Shown here piece after piece: positions 1 through 11,739 of a DNA stretch of 64,000 nt. Each line of letters opens with the position of its first letter. Positions within the stretch are counted from its first letter, which is position 1. The translations under genes were made by a program, and so were the position numbers. This stretch comes from Euryodendron excelsum. Its lineage: Eukaryota > Streptophyta > Magnoliopsida > Ericales > Pentaphylacaceae. The notes under the pieces are model-generated. The model was given only the letters and a program-made list of their open reading frames with translations. It was not told the origin of the DNA and searched no databases. Location of the stretch: NCBI GenBank assembly GCA_033060915.1, contig CM065379.1, forward strand, positions 34,139,318-34,203,317, given 5' to 3'.

Positions 1-1151
1 ATGAACTTATCCAATGCAAAAACCACGACGAAAAGCTTTTTTTGTGTGGTGGTATAGTTCATTTGGGCCTAATTAAGGGTTTTGCTTGAATAGTAAAAAA
101 CATGTGGCTTCTTATCTACCCTTTTTCCTAAGACTGCCCCAACTGCATAATCACTCGTATTACACATCAACTCAAAAGGAAAGGACCAATAAAGTGATTG
201 AATAATAGGGGCAGTGGTTAGTAGCTCTTTAATCTTGTCGAAAGCTTTTTGGAATTTAGACGTCCATTCAAATGGAATCTCTTGGACAATAGATGACACA
301 TTGGATGGGAGATGACACTAAACCCTTTTATGAATTACCGATAAAAGTCAACATGCCCAAGAAAAGACCTAATGTCTTTAATGGTCTTAGGGGTAGGGAG
401 CTTTTGAATCATATCTAGTTTAGCCTTGTCTACATCTATCCCTTTGTTGAATACTATATGTCTAAAAACTATACCTTTTGTAACCATGAAGTGACACTTC
501 TCCTAGTTGAGCACTAAATTGCTCTCTTCGCATCTCACTAACACCTTCTCCAAGTGTTCCAAAAAAAATTCATAAGTATCCCCATACATAGAGAAATCAT
601 CCACAAAGACCTCTAAGAACCTTTCCACCATATCGATAAAGATGGACATTATGCAATTTGAAAGGTGGCTGGTGCATTACACAAGCCAAAAGGCATTCTC
701 TTATAAGCATAAGTGCCAAAGGGGCACGTGAAGGTGGGCTTTTCTTGGTCTTTTAGAGCAACCTCTATCTGATTGTAACTAGAGTAACCATCTAAAAAGC
801 AATAAAAGGCCTGGCCCACCACTAGTTCAAGGACTTGGTCCAAGAAAGGGAGTCGAAAGTGGTCTTTCCTAGTCGCGGCATTCAACTTATTGTAGTCAAT
901 ACACATTCTCCACCCAGTTTGAATCCTAGTGGGAAGTAGTTCATTAAACTCATTTTTCACCACTATTGTGCCTGATTTCTTAGGCACCACTTCGGTTGGA
1001 CTAACCCACTTAAAGTTAGAGATAGGATATTTAATACCTGCATCAAGAAGCTTCAGTACTTATCTTCTCACGATCTCCTTCATGTTTGGGTTTAAGGGTC
1101 TTTGCATTTGACATACAGGCTTAGACTCTTCCTCAAGGTGTATATGGTGAA
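1..1151 (-). pseudogene. Athila-type Ty3/gypsy pol fragment (RT and RNase H), broken
   Basis: This is part of a plant retrotransposon polyprotein, read right to left. Reverse transcriptase motifs are clear at 649-990: VPKKSGT, WRMCIDYNKLNAATRKDHF, FYCFLDGYSSYNQ and FGTYAYKRMPFGLCNAPATF. The catalytic FVDDFSMYG lies near 590, and FLGH with a thumb-like segment near 340-370. RNase H begins at 69-299 with PFELMCNTSDYAVGAVLG and continues to the left edge (MNYTTT, FALDKF). In-frame stops occur near 300, 510, 1060 and 60, so it cannot make enzyme. The wording of these motifs is typical of the Athila lineage, as I know the family. The fragment stops abruptly at 1151, where LTR D (TGTAAGCACCCC) begins, so D inserted into this older element. 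The rest of the element lies outside the window or beyond the inserted block. Its tRNA, protease and integrase parts are not visible. Confidence 0.93.
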
Positions 1152-2507
1152 TGTAAGCACCCCATTTTTGCAGGCTCAGCAATCTCTGGCCTGACTAAAC
1201 TCCCTTTCAAAACTCCGTAGGTACATTCAAGCCCAAATCAACTTTCAAACCCCTATCCAATCAGGCACGTTTTGAGAAAGTTCAAAATCTCTCAAGACGG
1301 TAAGTCCACCCTTCCAAAATGTCCCTAGATGGTTTGACATGCTCAATATGCCATCCTGTCCAATTATGGTCTCATTTTGGTCAACTCTGGCCAAAATGAC
1401 TATTTTACCCTTGGATGCCCCAGCACAGTACAAATCCCACCAAATATTGGAAAACTCTTCCAGGACCATCCTTGGACAATCGAGCATGCTTCACATGCCA
1501 CTCTAACCCATTCTGACTTTTTTCAGTCGAGCCTGGTCAAAATGACCATTTTGCCCCTGCTGACCCAAACGCACCTCGAAACTACACCGATCCTAGGGTA
1601 TTGAATGGTGGGTCTTATCATACACCCTTCTTTAACCTAAGGTGAACCTCACGACTCCAAACACTCTCGACTCAATGAAAGTCCCCTTGGAGCGTCTCGT
1701 AGACGCTCCACTAGGGTTGTCTTTTCTTCTAATTCCCTAGTTATAACGCACCGTCAAATGACTTGAGAAATGCATAAATTAGGAAATTCCTAAAAGCTCG
1801 TCCATAGATCTTCCCATTGATACAGCTCGATCAGATAGATCGCATCCCAAAGCCCCTCATCGCATGGCTAAAAAAACTGTAATTTTCAGTAACCCCTGGA
1901 ACGTCTCACAAACGCTCTGCCAAGATTAATTTTTTCTCCAATTCTCTGACTATAACGCACCGTCAAATGATTTAAGAAATGCATAAAATAGAAAATTCTC
2001 AAAAGTATTTCCAGAGCACTTTCCATCGATATGGTCCAATCGTAGAGATCGCTTCCCAAAGGCCCCAATTATATAGCCCACAAGTGGCTACTTTTGAACA
2101 CCTACGGAGCATATCATAGATGCTCCGTAAAAATATATTTTCGTGCACACTTCCCGAGATGATATCTTACACTTTTGAATGCCTTTTAAGCTTTTCGAAA
2201 GCTCAAAAGTTCACGAGAAACCTTAGGAGAACATTGTGAATGCGATCGATTTTTCCAAGTCTTCCCCTATTAGCACAATTGTCGAGGCAAAGTTTGAAAC
2301 GAACACTCTCGGTGGTGGAACGTATGCTACATGCACCCAGATTTTGATCAGATCTGTCAAACTTCACTTAGCCTTTAAGATCTAGTCAGTACAATGTGTG
2401 CCACGTTGCATTCTACCAATGGAATAGTACTGGCGCATGTAGCACATGCGTTAGGGTAAATTTTGCCAGGCACATGTCCTACATGTGCCAGGTCTCCTCA
2501 GATTGCC

Positions 2508-2515
2508 TATAAATA
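2508..2515 (+). promoter_or_regulatory. TATA box of LTR D
   Basis: TATAAATA lies in the context CC-TATAAATA-CAAG, the position equivalent to the TATA boxes of the other LTRs. Transcription would start roughly 25-35 bp downstream. Upstream, pairs of CATGTGCCAGG/ACATGTGCCAGG-like words form weak dyads instead of the GGCGCC hairpins of A, B and C. Confidence 0.7.
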
Positions 2516-3942
2516 CAAGCATCCCCTTTGTGTATTTCAGAATCGAATTTGATAGCGAAGCTCTGTTAAAACTGCTCTAGAATCTCGAATTTCTATATAC
2601 ATTCCACACCTCAAACACTTAGGCTATATTCCATCTCCCTCTAACCTATACACTACACCTATATAGCCTTTACTGCCGTAGAAGACCTCATTCTAGCCCC
2701 TTCAAGGCTATTCAAGCTCAAGTCAAGACATCCATGGAGGTTTGAGAGTGTTTGAAGGCAAAATGTAGTAATCCTTTTACATTCTTGCAATCTGCACTCC
2801 TCTCTTCTCTCTCCTAGCCTACTTAGGCTATTCTCTATTTTAATCTACATCTTCTACCCTCTTTTCTTGCATACTTGAAACAAGGAAGCTCTTAGCTCAT
2901 ACCTAGAGGAAAGTTTGTGAGAGCCATCGTGTAGGGAACTTCTCACAAACCTATTTTAAAATGGTATGGCCTTAGAGCACCTTGCTACGTGGTGAAGCCT
3001 CTAGCCTTGTATGATTTCATAACCCTTTTACATATAATTATCTTGTTCATGTTTTTCATGATTGATTTTGTTTTCATTTTTCTAAAGCTTTCACTATCTC
3101 TATTTCTATGGCATTCTCAAGCTCCATATTCAAATGTTTTCCTAAAAACGATCCCAGAGTTGGTTCCTTGAGGTGTAGGTTAAACCCTCAATTTCTAACC
3201 CTTAGAAAACCCTCTTTAAATCCCTTGACCTCATTTTGCAACTCTACATTTCATTGCTTTTCAAATTTGCATTAAAATGGCTTTTAAACCCCCTTCTTAT
3301 ATGTTGATTTTCAAGGGCTTTACTCTCTTGAATTTTGTGATTGAAATAGTCCCTTAGAACCCTCTCTTGAGTGGTCTCCCCATTATCTTGATCATATGAA
3401 CCCTAGTTCATAGAAGTTGGCTTTATTCTCTTTTAAATTGTTTTCAAAATAATTTCCTTCAAAAAGGGTTTTCAAAATTGCACTCTCTTCAACTTGCATA
3501 AAAATCACTTTCTTAAACTATCATTTTCATCTTGATTTTAGAAGTCTTGCTCTCTTGAATATTGAGGTTGGAATGGTCCCATGGAGTCCTCTTTAGATTG
3601 ATTTCCTTCTAATCAACCATATGAACTCTTATTCTTTAGAGTGGTCTTCAACTTGTTAAAAGTGGTTTTCCAAAACCTCCCTCCCAATGCCAATTTTCAA
3701 AAGGTCATTCTCTCTAACTTTCAAGTCTTCAAAACTATCTATTCAATATTGATTTTCACAAGTTTTACTCTCTTGAGTTTGTGGGTAAAATGGTTCCAAA
3801 GCAACCTTCTCTTGAGTGGTTTTTGTATATCAATCATAGGACTCCAACACTCACTTGAGTAGCTTTCACAAAATGGTTTTCAAAACATACTTTCAAATTT
3901 TATGCATAAAACTACCTTTCTAAAACCACTCGTCAAAACCAC

Positions 3943-4230
3943 CACCTAACCCTAGGTTCACATGACCCTAGTTGTCCAAACCCTAGGTTGACCTAACCAT
4001 AGTTAGTTAACCCTAGGTCACTTTAACCCTAGGTTAACCTAACTTTAGTTAGTCAACCCTAGGTTACCTTAACCTTAGGACAACCAAACCCTAGGTTAAC
4101 CTAACCCAAGTTAGTTAACCCTAAGTCATCTCACCCTTAGGTTAACCTAACCCTAGTTAGTTAACCTTAGGCTACCTTACCCCTAGGTTAAACTAATCCA
4201 AAGTTAGTTAACCATAGGTCACCTTAACCT
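3943..4230 (+). repeat. Degenerate CCTAGGTT/AACCTAACC array in element D
   Basis: Roughly ten imperfect units are built from CCCTAGGTTAACCTAACC and CTAGTTAGTTAACC. The array stops at the insertion point of element A and resumes as CAACCTAGGTTAGTTAG at 24742. A related short patch is at about 28978-29035 in the B LTR. Despite the CCCTA core it is not a telomeric CCCTAAA array. Confidence 0.8.
4226..4230. repeat. Target-site duplication of element A (left copy, CAACC)
   Basis: CAACC at 4226-4230 immediately precedes the first base of the A 5' LTR. The identical CAACC at 24742-24746 immediately follows its last base, and the D sequence reads on from there. Five bases is the usual duplication length for Ty3/gypsy integration. 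Confidence 0.9.
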
Positions 4231-5757
4231 AAACCCAACCTTTAAGCACCCCATTTTTGTCCGCTCGGTAGTCTCCAGTCTGTCTAGACTTGTATTCAAG
4301 TCAATATGGACATATTCTGAGGCAACTCAATTTTTTAAGTCTAAACTAGTCAATCCATTGCTTTGTGGGTCCGCAGGGCCCAAATAGAGGCAAAATGACC
4401 GAAATGCCCTTGGGAGCATTGTTCGGTCCAATTCTAGTAGGCACGTCTTCTCGAAGACGGTAAGTCCCCTTTTTCAAGTCCAATTTCAATTTCAATCCCT
4501 CCTTCGAGAAAGTTGATTTCTCTAGGCGGTAAGTTTATCCTGTTCGGCACGTTTCTGAGTGAACTCTTTGGAATGGTAAGTCCCTTCAAACCCGTCGAAT
4601 GGGAGGCGACCCCAAGTCCCCGAGATGGTAGAACGGTTCACCTTTGGCACCTGCTAGCCCGCCAATGCAGAAATGTCCATTTCGACACGCCTTTTGAGAA
4701 AGTTGATTTCTCAGGCGCTAAGTCCATTTAGCAGCTTCCTGGGATTAGGCAGTCTCGGGAATGATCGCGAACTGTTAAAGTAGTAGAAGTACTTGTAAAC
4801 ATTGCAACCGTCAGAGTAACGAAAATACTCATAAACAGGTCGATATAGGGAATTGCCAACAAACCCCTATCACGGGTCTGTCATCAAAGTGGCGGAAACA
4901 CTCAAAACCCAGGTCAACACCAGTGCTTGCTAGCCGACTTCGGTAAAAAATGACCAAACTGCCTCTAGGACCAATTTTCAGCACATTTCTTGAGATAGTA
5001 CCTAAATCCTCAGAACGGTAAGTCCACCCTTCCAAGATCATCCCAGAGACGATCCGGTATAATTAGGTGCCTTCCAGTCAGTTTCGGCCTAATTTTGAGA
5101 CTTTTCGGTCAAGGTGATCATTTTACCCCTAGGTATCCGAATGCCCCGGGAACCACACCAGCTCTGGGTATCAAACTGGTAACCTCTCGAGAATGCTTTT
5201 TATAGTATTCTTGGCCTTTTATTATTTTTTAGATCATTCTGAGTCGATTCTGGCAAATTCGGTGCAAAATGATTGTTTTGGCCTTGGTGGGTCGGTCGCC
5301 TTTTCCGACCACACTGGCTCTGGGTATTAAACCGGTAACCTTTGGGAACATTCTAAATAATGTTTCCAAATCTTGAGTCTTCTTTCGGGATATTCTAAGT
5401 CTGTCCTGGCAACTTTTTGGCCTGGTTGACCGTTTTACCTCTAATGGCCCGGTCGACCTCTTTAACACACCCTGACATCCTTTTTCAAGTCCATTACCCC
5501 CGGAACACTATCCTAAGGGTTCCTACCCTTTTCCAGCCTTCCGGGCCATTTCCGATCCCTTAAATCCTTCCCGGACCTTCCGGAGCCACTCCTAGTGAAG
5601 CCAAGCTAAAAATTGCATGGTAGTCACTAGTACATGTGCCCAAATCTTCTGAAGATATGTTACTTGCCGACCTTAAAACTTTTCCAAGTGGTTGGCGCCA
5701 CTACAACCAAAATTTGGCCTGGCGACACTATAGCAGGCGCCAGGTCACTCTTCTCTC

Positions 5758-5765
5758 TATAAATA
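5758..5765 (+). promoter_or_regulatory. TATA box of the A 5' LTR
   Basis: TATAAATA is followed by CAGAGCCTC, a context shared with the other LTRs. The dyads just upstream are damaged in this copy compared with the 3' LTR. Confidence 0.8.
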
Positions 5766-6639
5766 CAGAGCCTCTTTCAGCGTGAAAGAGGTCCCAAAAA
5801 TAGGTCTAAAAACGCTATTATTTGATATGCAAAGCTCATAGTCTCTCTAAACCATAGTCTCTTTTAGATTTTCCAAACCCTAGCCTCCTATACACTCATA
5901 CACTAGCCTCCGAAACCTCCATTGAAAACTAGAAGTGCTGTAACCTGAAGCTCTCGGAGATCAAGACAAATTCTCGAAGATCAAGACGAAGGTTGAAGCG
6001 AAGACCGGGCTAAAACAAGAAAAAGAAAGCGCGCAAAGTAAAGCAAAATAAAGAAGACACAATGTAGGCTCTCTATTTAAGTTTATGCATTGCCCCCCTT
6101 TCTCTTCTCTCTCCGAACCCACTTGGGTTTTTTTCTATTTTAATCTCCCATCTTCTTCCCTCCCTTTCTTGCATGCTTGAAACAAGGGACTTCTCGCTCC
6201 ATGTGTAGGATTAGGCTATTGGAGGTCACTGTGTCGGGGGCTTTCTTTTAGTCTAACCGGAGACCACATGAGTTCGGCCCCCTTGATTATGTGGTGAAGC
6301 CTTAACCTTGTATGTTCACGACCCCAATTTACATTGTGCATATCATGATCTTGCATTCCTCCAAAGTTTGTTTTAAACTTGTTTTCAAAAACTTGCATCA
6401 AAATTGTTTCAAAACTTGCATCAAAATCTTCTTTTTCAAAACTTGTTTTCAAAATCACAATCCTAAAGTGATTCTAGCCTTTCCATGGCTAGGCTTGCTT
6501 TAGGAAAGTGTTACATTTAAAGTGACCAATACAGTCCATATTTTCAAATCCTTGTTGTTTTCAAAATCACTATCTTAGAGTGGTTCTAATCTTCTTATGG
6601 TTAGAACCGCTTTAGGGAAATGAGATTTTTATGAACTTT

Positions 6640-7860
6640 CTAAAAACTCTCTCCAAAAATCTATTTTTCGAAACTTCTTTTCAAACTCCTTTCCAAAAAA
6701 GCTCTCTTCAAAATTCTTTTCTAAAAACACTCCTTAAACTCCTTACCAAAAAGCACTTTCCCAAAAACTCCTTTCCAAAAACTCTCTTTTCAAAATTTGC
6801 TTTTTAAAAACTCCGTTTAAGATCTCCTTCCAAAACCTCTCTTTCCAAAAACTCTATCAAAGCTTTACTTTCCAAAATCCGTTTCGAAAAACTTCCTTTT
6901 AAAAATTCACTTTCTAAAAAAAAAAAACTCTAGGATTTTCTTTCAAAAATCTCATTTTCTAAAAACTCAGTTTCCAAGAATCTCTTTTCTTAGAGCCTAA
7001 GTTAAGCCTTAGAGCCAACAATTAGGAAACCCTAATTTTCTTGCCCAAAACATGATTTCCAACCTTGCCTCAAAACCTAGGTTTCCAAAATCTCCTTTTT
7101 ACGCCTAAATCATAAGTTTCCCAAAATTTATTTTCTACATTAAAATTATAGTCTTCCATATATATGGTTTCTAAAACATCATCCTTCTAAATCCATGCCA
7201 AATCCTATCTTCTTTTTAGGAAACCAAGTACAATCTCCCTGGTTTGGAAACTAGATCCTATTCACCATTTTTGGAAACAAAATCCAATCTTTTGTTTTAG
7301 GAAATAGGAATTTCAAACCTTCCAAATCTAAATATTTCCTAATTCAAATCCTTCCTAATCTCATACCTTCCTAAACCATACGTTTCCTAAAATCTAAACT
7401 TTAAAATCTTTCCTTGAACTTTAAGCTTCCAAACCTTTCCTAATTCCACACCTTTCCAAATCTTAACTTTCCAAATCTAACTTTTCAAATCTTTCTAATT
7501 TAAAATCTTTCAAAACTTCCAAACTTTCTAAATTCGAAACTTTCTAAATCCTGAACTTTCCAATTCCAATACTTTCTTAAAATGAAACCTTTCCAATTTC
7601 AAAACCTTTCCTATTTCAAAACCTTCCTAAATCAAAACTTTCCTAAAATGAAACTTTCTTAAAACGAAACATTCCTAAAACGGAACCTTTCCTAATCCGA
7701 ATCTTTCCTAAATCCAATCTTTCCTAAATTTTTCAAGTCAAACATTTGAGTCAAATATTTCTTAAACCTTAAGTCTTTCCTAAATCTCATGTCTCAAAAG
7801 TCTAGGTTTCCCAAAACTATATATTTCCAAATTTAGTCCAAGTTCTCTTCCAAGGGTCAA
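6640..7860 (+). repeat. G-poor degenerate arrays in the A 5' LTR
   Basis: First come loose copies of TTTCCAAAAACTC (about 6640-6990), then loose copies of CTTTCCTAAATCNAAA (about 7300-7750). G is scarce on this strand for several hundred bases. The same tract occurs in each family LTR: 22640-23860 (A 3' LTR), 27860-28960 (B 5'), 51120-52400 (B 3') and 55540-57190 (C). It is reverse-complemented in S1 (9240-10750), S2 (38700-40430) and S3 (46900-48150). Short ORFs here are by-products of low complexity. Confidence 0.85.
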
Positions 7861-10800
7861 ATCCTCTTTCAAGTTGAACTCTAGGTCTAAGGTCAATTCC
7901 AGTCTTCTATTCTAAGTTCAAATCAAACCCTTTTTCCAATCAAAATTTCTTTTTCCAAATCAAAATCTTCTATTTTCAATCGGACTCTTGTCCGAACTAC
8001 GACTGACCTGATTCCTCAAAAAGGATACGTAGGCAACCCTCATGGGTATGGTCACCACCTTTTTTAAACTTCTATTTCCATAAATTTTTTCCAACTTCCA
8101 ATTTCATAATCTATTTTAAGTTTCCAATTCAAAAAATCTATTCTCAAATCTCTAAAACTTTCCAATTTCAAATCAATCTTTTCAAATCTCTTTTCTAAAA
8201 TCAAATCAAGTCCTTTTAAATTTATTTCCAAATCTATTTTAAATCTTTCTATTGCATTTACATATCATGTATCATGTCTTTTCAAAAATTTTTTTCTAAA
8301 GTGGATAGGATTGGACATTTGTTAGTTGAAGACTCTCATAGGTGAATCTAGGGTGAATAGACATGTAGCTACCGCAAATGCGGGGTAAGGTGATGGCTTA
8401 CTATCACGTCAAGATTTTTTGCACTTGAGGAATACATATACAAGCGGGAAAAAGATTGTACTATTTCGTTAGAACTCACCCTCCAAGAAGAATGAGTGCG
8501 ATTAGGTTTGAATTGAAAATAGATTTGAATATAGGGCTTTTAGAAAAGATTTGGAGTCGCCATCTAACTTGATTAAGGTGAGTTAGTCACCTAAAAACTA
8601 AGCATAATCCGAAGACTACACTTGGGGTTTTTGAAAATGATTTTGAAAATACTACCTCAAGAGAGGGTTTTTAAGAAAACAGGTTGTTTGGCAACCTTTA
8701 GAAAACATTTAAGCCCTTTTTGAAAATAAACTCTATTTTGGTCTTTGAAAACAGTGATTCTAGGTTCGGAGGTTGGTTACGTGTACGGAAGACGCACTAA
8801 GCCATCACCCTACCCCGCCCTTGCGGTACCTACATATTTATTTACCCTAGATTCACCTATGAGAGTCTTCAACTAACCAATGTTCAATCCTATCTACTTT
8901 GAAAAAGGATGTTTAAAAAAAAATTTAACATGATGCATGATATGCAAGTGCAAGAAAAGAGAATTGAAAAATAGATTTGGAAAGAAATTGATTTGATTTG
9001 AAAAGAAAGAGATAAAAGTTTGAATTTAGAAAGAATGTTTTGGAAATTGAAAATAGAGATTTGGAAATAGAAATTTGGAATTGGAAGTTTGAAAGTAGAT
9101 TGGAGATTTGGAAAGATTTTGGAGAAATAGAAACTTGAAAAATGTTGTGACCGCACCTACGAGGGTTGCCTACGTATGCTTTTGGAGGAATTAGGTTAGT
9201 CGTAGTTCGGACCAAAGTCTGATAGAAAATAGAAGGTTTTGATTTGAAAAATGATTTGATTTGAACTTAGAATAGAAGATTGGAATTTGGATTTGTAATG
9301 ATAAAACTTAGAAGAAAGATTTAGACTTGTTTTGGAAAAGATGGAGGTTTAGGAAACCCAAACATAGGAAAGATAAGATTTAGGAAAGACTTGAGGTTTA
9401 AGGAAGATTTGACTTGACTTGGAAGAGTTTTAAAAAAGATTTGACTCAAACGTTAGACTTGGAAGATTAGAAAAGATTCGATTTAGAAAGGGTTCAAATT
9501 AGCGAAGTTTCAAATAAGGAAAATTTTGACTTAGGAAAGTTTCAACTTAGGAAAGTTTTGAATTAAGAAAGTTTCATTTTAAGAAAGGTTTTGAAATAGG
9601 AAAGGTTTCGTTTTAAGAAGGTTTTGAAATTGGAATGTTTTGAAATAAGGAAGTTTTGAAAGTAAGAAAGTTTTGAATTTAGAAAGCTTTAGATTTGGAA
9701 AGATTTTGAAGTTTAGGAAAGTTTAGAATTTAGAAAGTTTGGAAGTTTAGAGAGATTTAACTTAAAAAAGTTTTGAATTTAGAAAACTTTAAATTTGGAA
9801 AGATTTGGAATTTAGAAAGTTTAAGATTTAGAAAGTTTTAGAGTTTGAGTTTTAGAAAATCTTGAGATTAGGAAAGGTTTGAATTTAGGAAAGATTGAAA
9901 AATATAGATTTGGAAAGTTAAGATTTGAAAAGGGGTAGAGTTAGGAAAGGGTTGAATTAGGAAAGATGTGCAAGTTGAGTTTTAAAATTTAGGGAAGATT
10001 TTTATGTTCAAGTTTTGGAAACTTGAGATTTAGGAAAATAGAAGATTAGAAGGATTTGAATTAGGAAAGATTTAGACTAGGAAGGGTTAAGATTCCTATT
10101 TCCTAAAACAAGGGATTGAATTTTGTTTCTTAAAAGAGAAGGCTTGATTTTGTTTCCAAAAACGGAGGATTGGATCTAGTTTCCTAAACGGGAGATTGGA
10201 TTTGATTTGGCAAGGATTTGGAAGAGGAAGTTTTAGAAAGCCTAGATTTGGAAGACTATAGTTTTGACGTAGAAAATAGGTTTTGAAAATATGTATAGTT
10301 TTGATGTAGAAAACAAGAGGTTTTGGAAACCTAGGTTTTAAGACTAGATTGAAAATCATATTTTTGAGAAGGAAAATTAGGGTTTCCTAATTGTTGGCTC
10401 TAAGGCTTAACCTGGACTTTAAGAATAGGGATTTTTGGAAAGTGAGTTTTTGAAAAGGCGGTCTTGGGAAGGAAATCCTAGGGAGGAATTTCTAGAAGGT
10501 GAGTTTTGAAGAGAGAGTTTTTGGAAAGATTTTTAGAAGGAGATTGTTAGAAAGAGTTTTTAGGAAAGAGATTTAGGGGGCGTTTTTAGAAAGTGGATTT
10601 TGAGGAGAGTGTTTTGGAAAGGAGTTTAAAAAGGAGTTTTGAAAAATAGATTTTTGGAGGAAGCTTTTAGAAAACAATTTTGGAAAGAAGAGCTTTTAGA
10701 AAGCATGTTGAAAAAGAGGGTTTTAGAAAGAGAGACTTTTGAAAAGAGAGTTCTTTTGGAAAGTATAAAAACGTCTCACTTTCCTAAAGCGATTCTAACC

Positions 10801-11617
10801 ATAAGAAAGTTAGAACCACTTTAAGAAAGTGATTTTGAAAACAACAAGGAGTTGAAAATATAGACTATATCGGTCACTTTCAATGTAACACTTTCCTAAA
10901 GCAATCCTAGCCATGGAAAGGATAGAATCACCCTAGGATTGTGATTTTGAAAACAAGTTTTGAGAAAGGAGATTTTGATGTAATTTTGAAAACAAGTTTA
11001 ATGCAAGCTTTGAAAACGATTTTTGGAAGAATGCAAGTTAATGATATGCACAATGCAAATTGGGGTCGTGAACATACAAGGTTAAGGCTTCACCACATAA
11101 TCAAGGGGGCCGAACCCACGTGGTCTCCGGTTAGACTAAAAGAAAGCACTCGACACGGTGACCCTCCAATAGTCTAATCCTACACATAGACCGGGAATCC
11201 CCTTATTTCAAGCATGCAAAGAAAGGGCGGAAGAAGATGGGGGATTAAAATAGAGAAAACCCAAGTGGGTTAGGAGGGAGAAGAGAGAGGGGGAAGTGTA
11301 GAAACTTAAAGGGAAAACCTACCGTATGTCTTGGTTATTTCACTTGGCTTTGCGCGCCTTGCTTTTCTTCGGTCTTCGCTTCACTTCAGTCTTCGAGGGC
11401 TTGCCTTTGATCTTCAAAGCTTGTAGTTGCATCAATCCAAGCCTTCGAGGGAGGGTTGGAGGCTAGTATATAAGTATATAGGAGTGTGTATGAGTGTATA
11501 GGAGGCTAGGGTTTGGGTATGGTGGCTAGGGTTTAGGGAGGCTATGAGCTCTGTATATCGAATATTAGGGTTTTCAGACTAAGTTTGCAGACCTTTTTCA
11601 CGCTGGAAGAGGCTCTG

Positions 11618-11625
11618 TATTTATA
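11618..11625 (-). promoter_or_regulatory. TATA box of solo LTR S1
   Basis: TATTTATA on the plus strand reads TATAAATA on the minus strand, followed by CAGAGCCTC as in the other copies. Any transcript would run leftward, antisense to element A. Confidence 0.75.
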
Positions 11626-11641
11626 GAGATGGGATAGACCT

Positions 11642-11739
11642 AGCGCCTGTTGCAATGACGTCAGACCAAATTTCCTCTTGGCACCACTAGGAGTGGCTCT
11701 AGGCCATTTCTTGGCTTGGCGCCACTAGTAGTGGCGCCA
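11642..11739 (-). other. GGCGCC dyad cluster upstream of the S1 TATA box
   Basis: The best dyad is 11717-11739: TGGCGCCACT, spacer AGT, AGTGGCGCCA, a perfect 10-base stem. Two further dyads nearer the TATA box are degenerate (CACCACTAGGAGTGG, and AGCGCCTGTTGCAATGACG). Confidence 0.8.

Larger units (their letters stand above)
1152..4230 (+). mobile_element. Element D, left part (diverged long LTR)
   Basis: The segment starts TGTAAGCACCCCATTTTTG, the same terminus as the other LTRs here, and is preceded by GTGAA (1147-1151), the likely left target duplication in the Athila pol. It has a TATA box (2508), then the family's leader pattern (a CTTCTCTCTCC stretch, CTATTTTAATC, CATACTTGAAACAAGG, and GTGGTGAAGCCT near 2988). 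The U3 differs strongly from A, B and C, so D is an older or separate subfamily. Element A inserted at 4230/4231, and D resumes at 24747. B interrupts it again at 25367. Its 3' end is not in the window, so LTR versus interior cannot be settled for the last part. Confidence 0.8.

Noticed and set aside
3943..4230. Interstitial telomere
   Set aside because: Units are CCTAGGTT/AACCTAACC of variable length, not CCCTAAA.
4500..5470. Small ORFs in U3 of several LTRs (for example 4513-4731, 20421-20639, 25639-25848) as a conserved peptide
   Set aside because: They are the same LTR block in repeated copies. Both strands are open in the A 3' LTR, and the frame breaks in other copies, so shared ancestry of the LTR explains the similarity.
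8890..9215. Phe/Ser-rich ORFs (88 and 96 codons) as membrane proteins
   Set aside because: They fall in the degenerate pyrimidine/A arrays of S1. The same arrays give similar ORFs in every LTR, in different frames.
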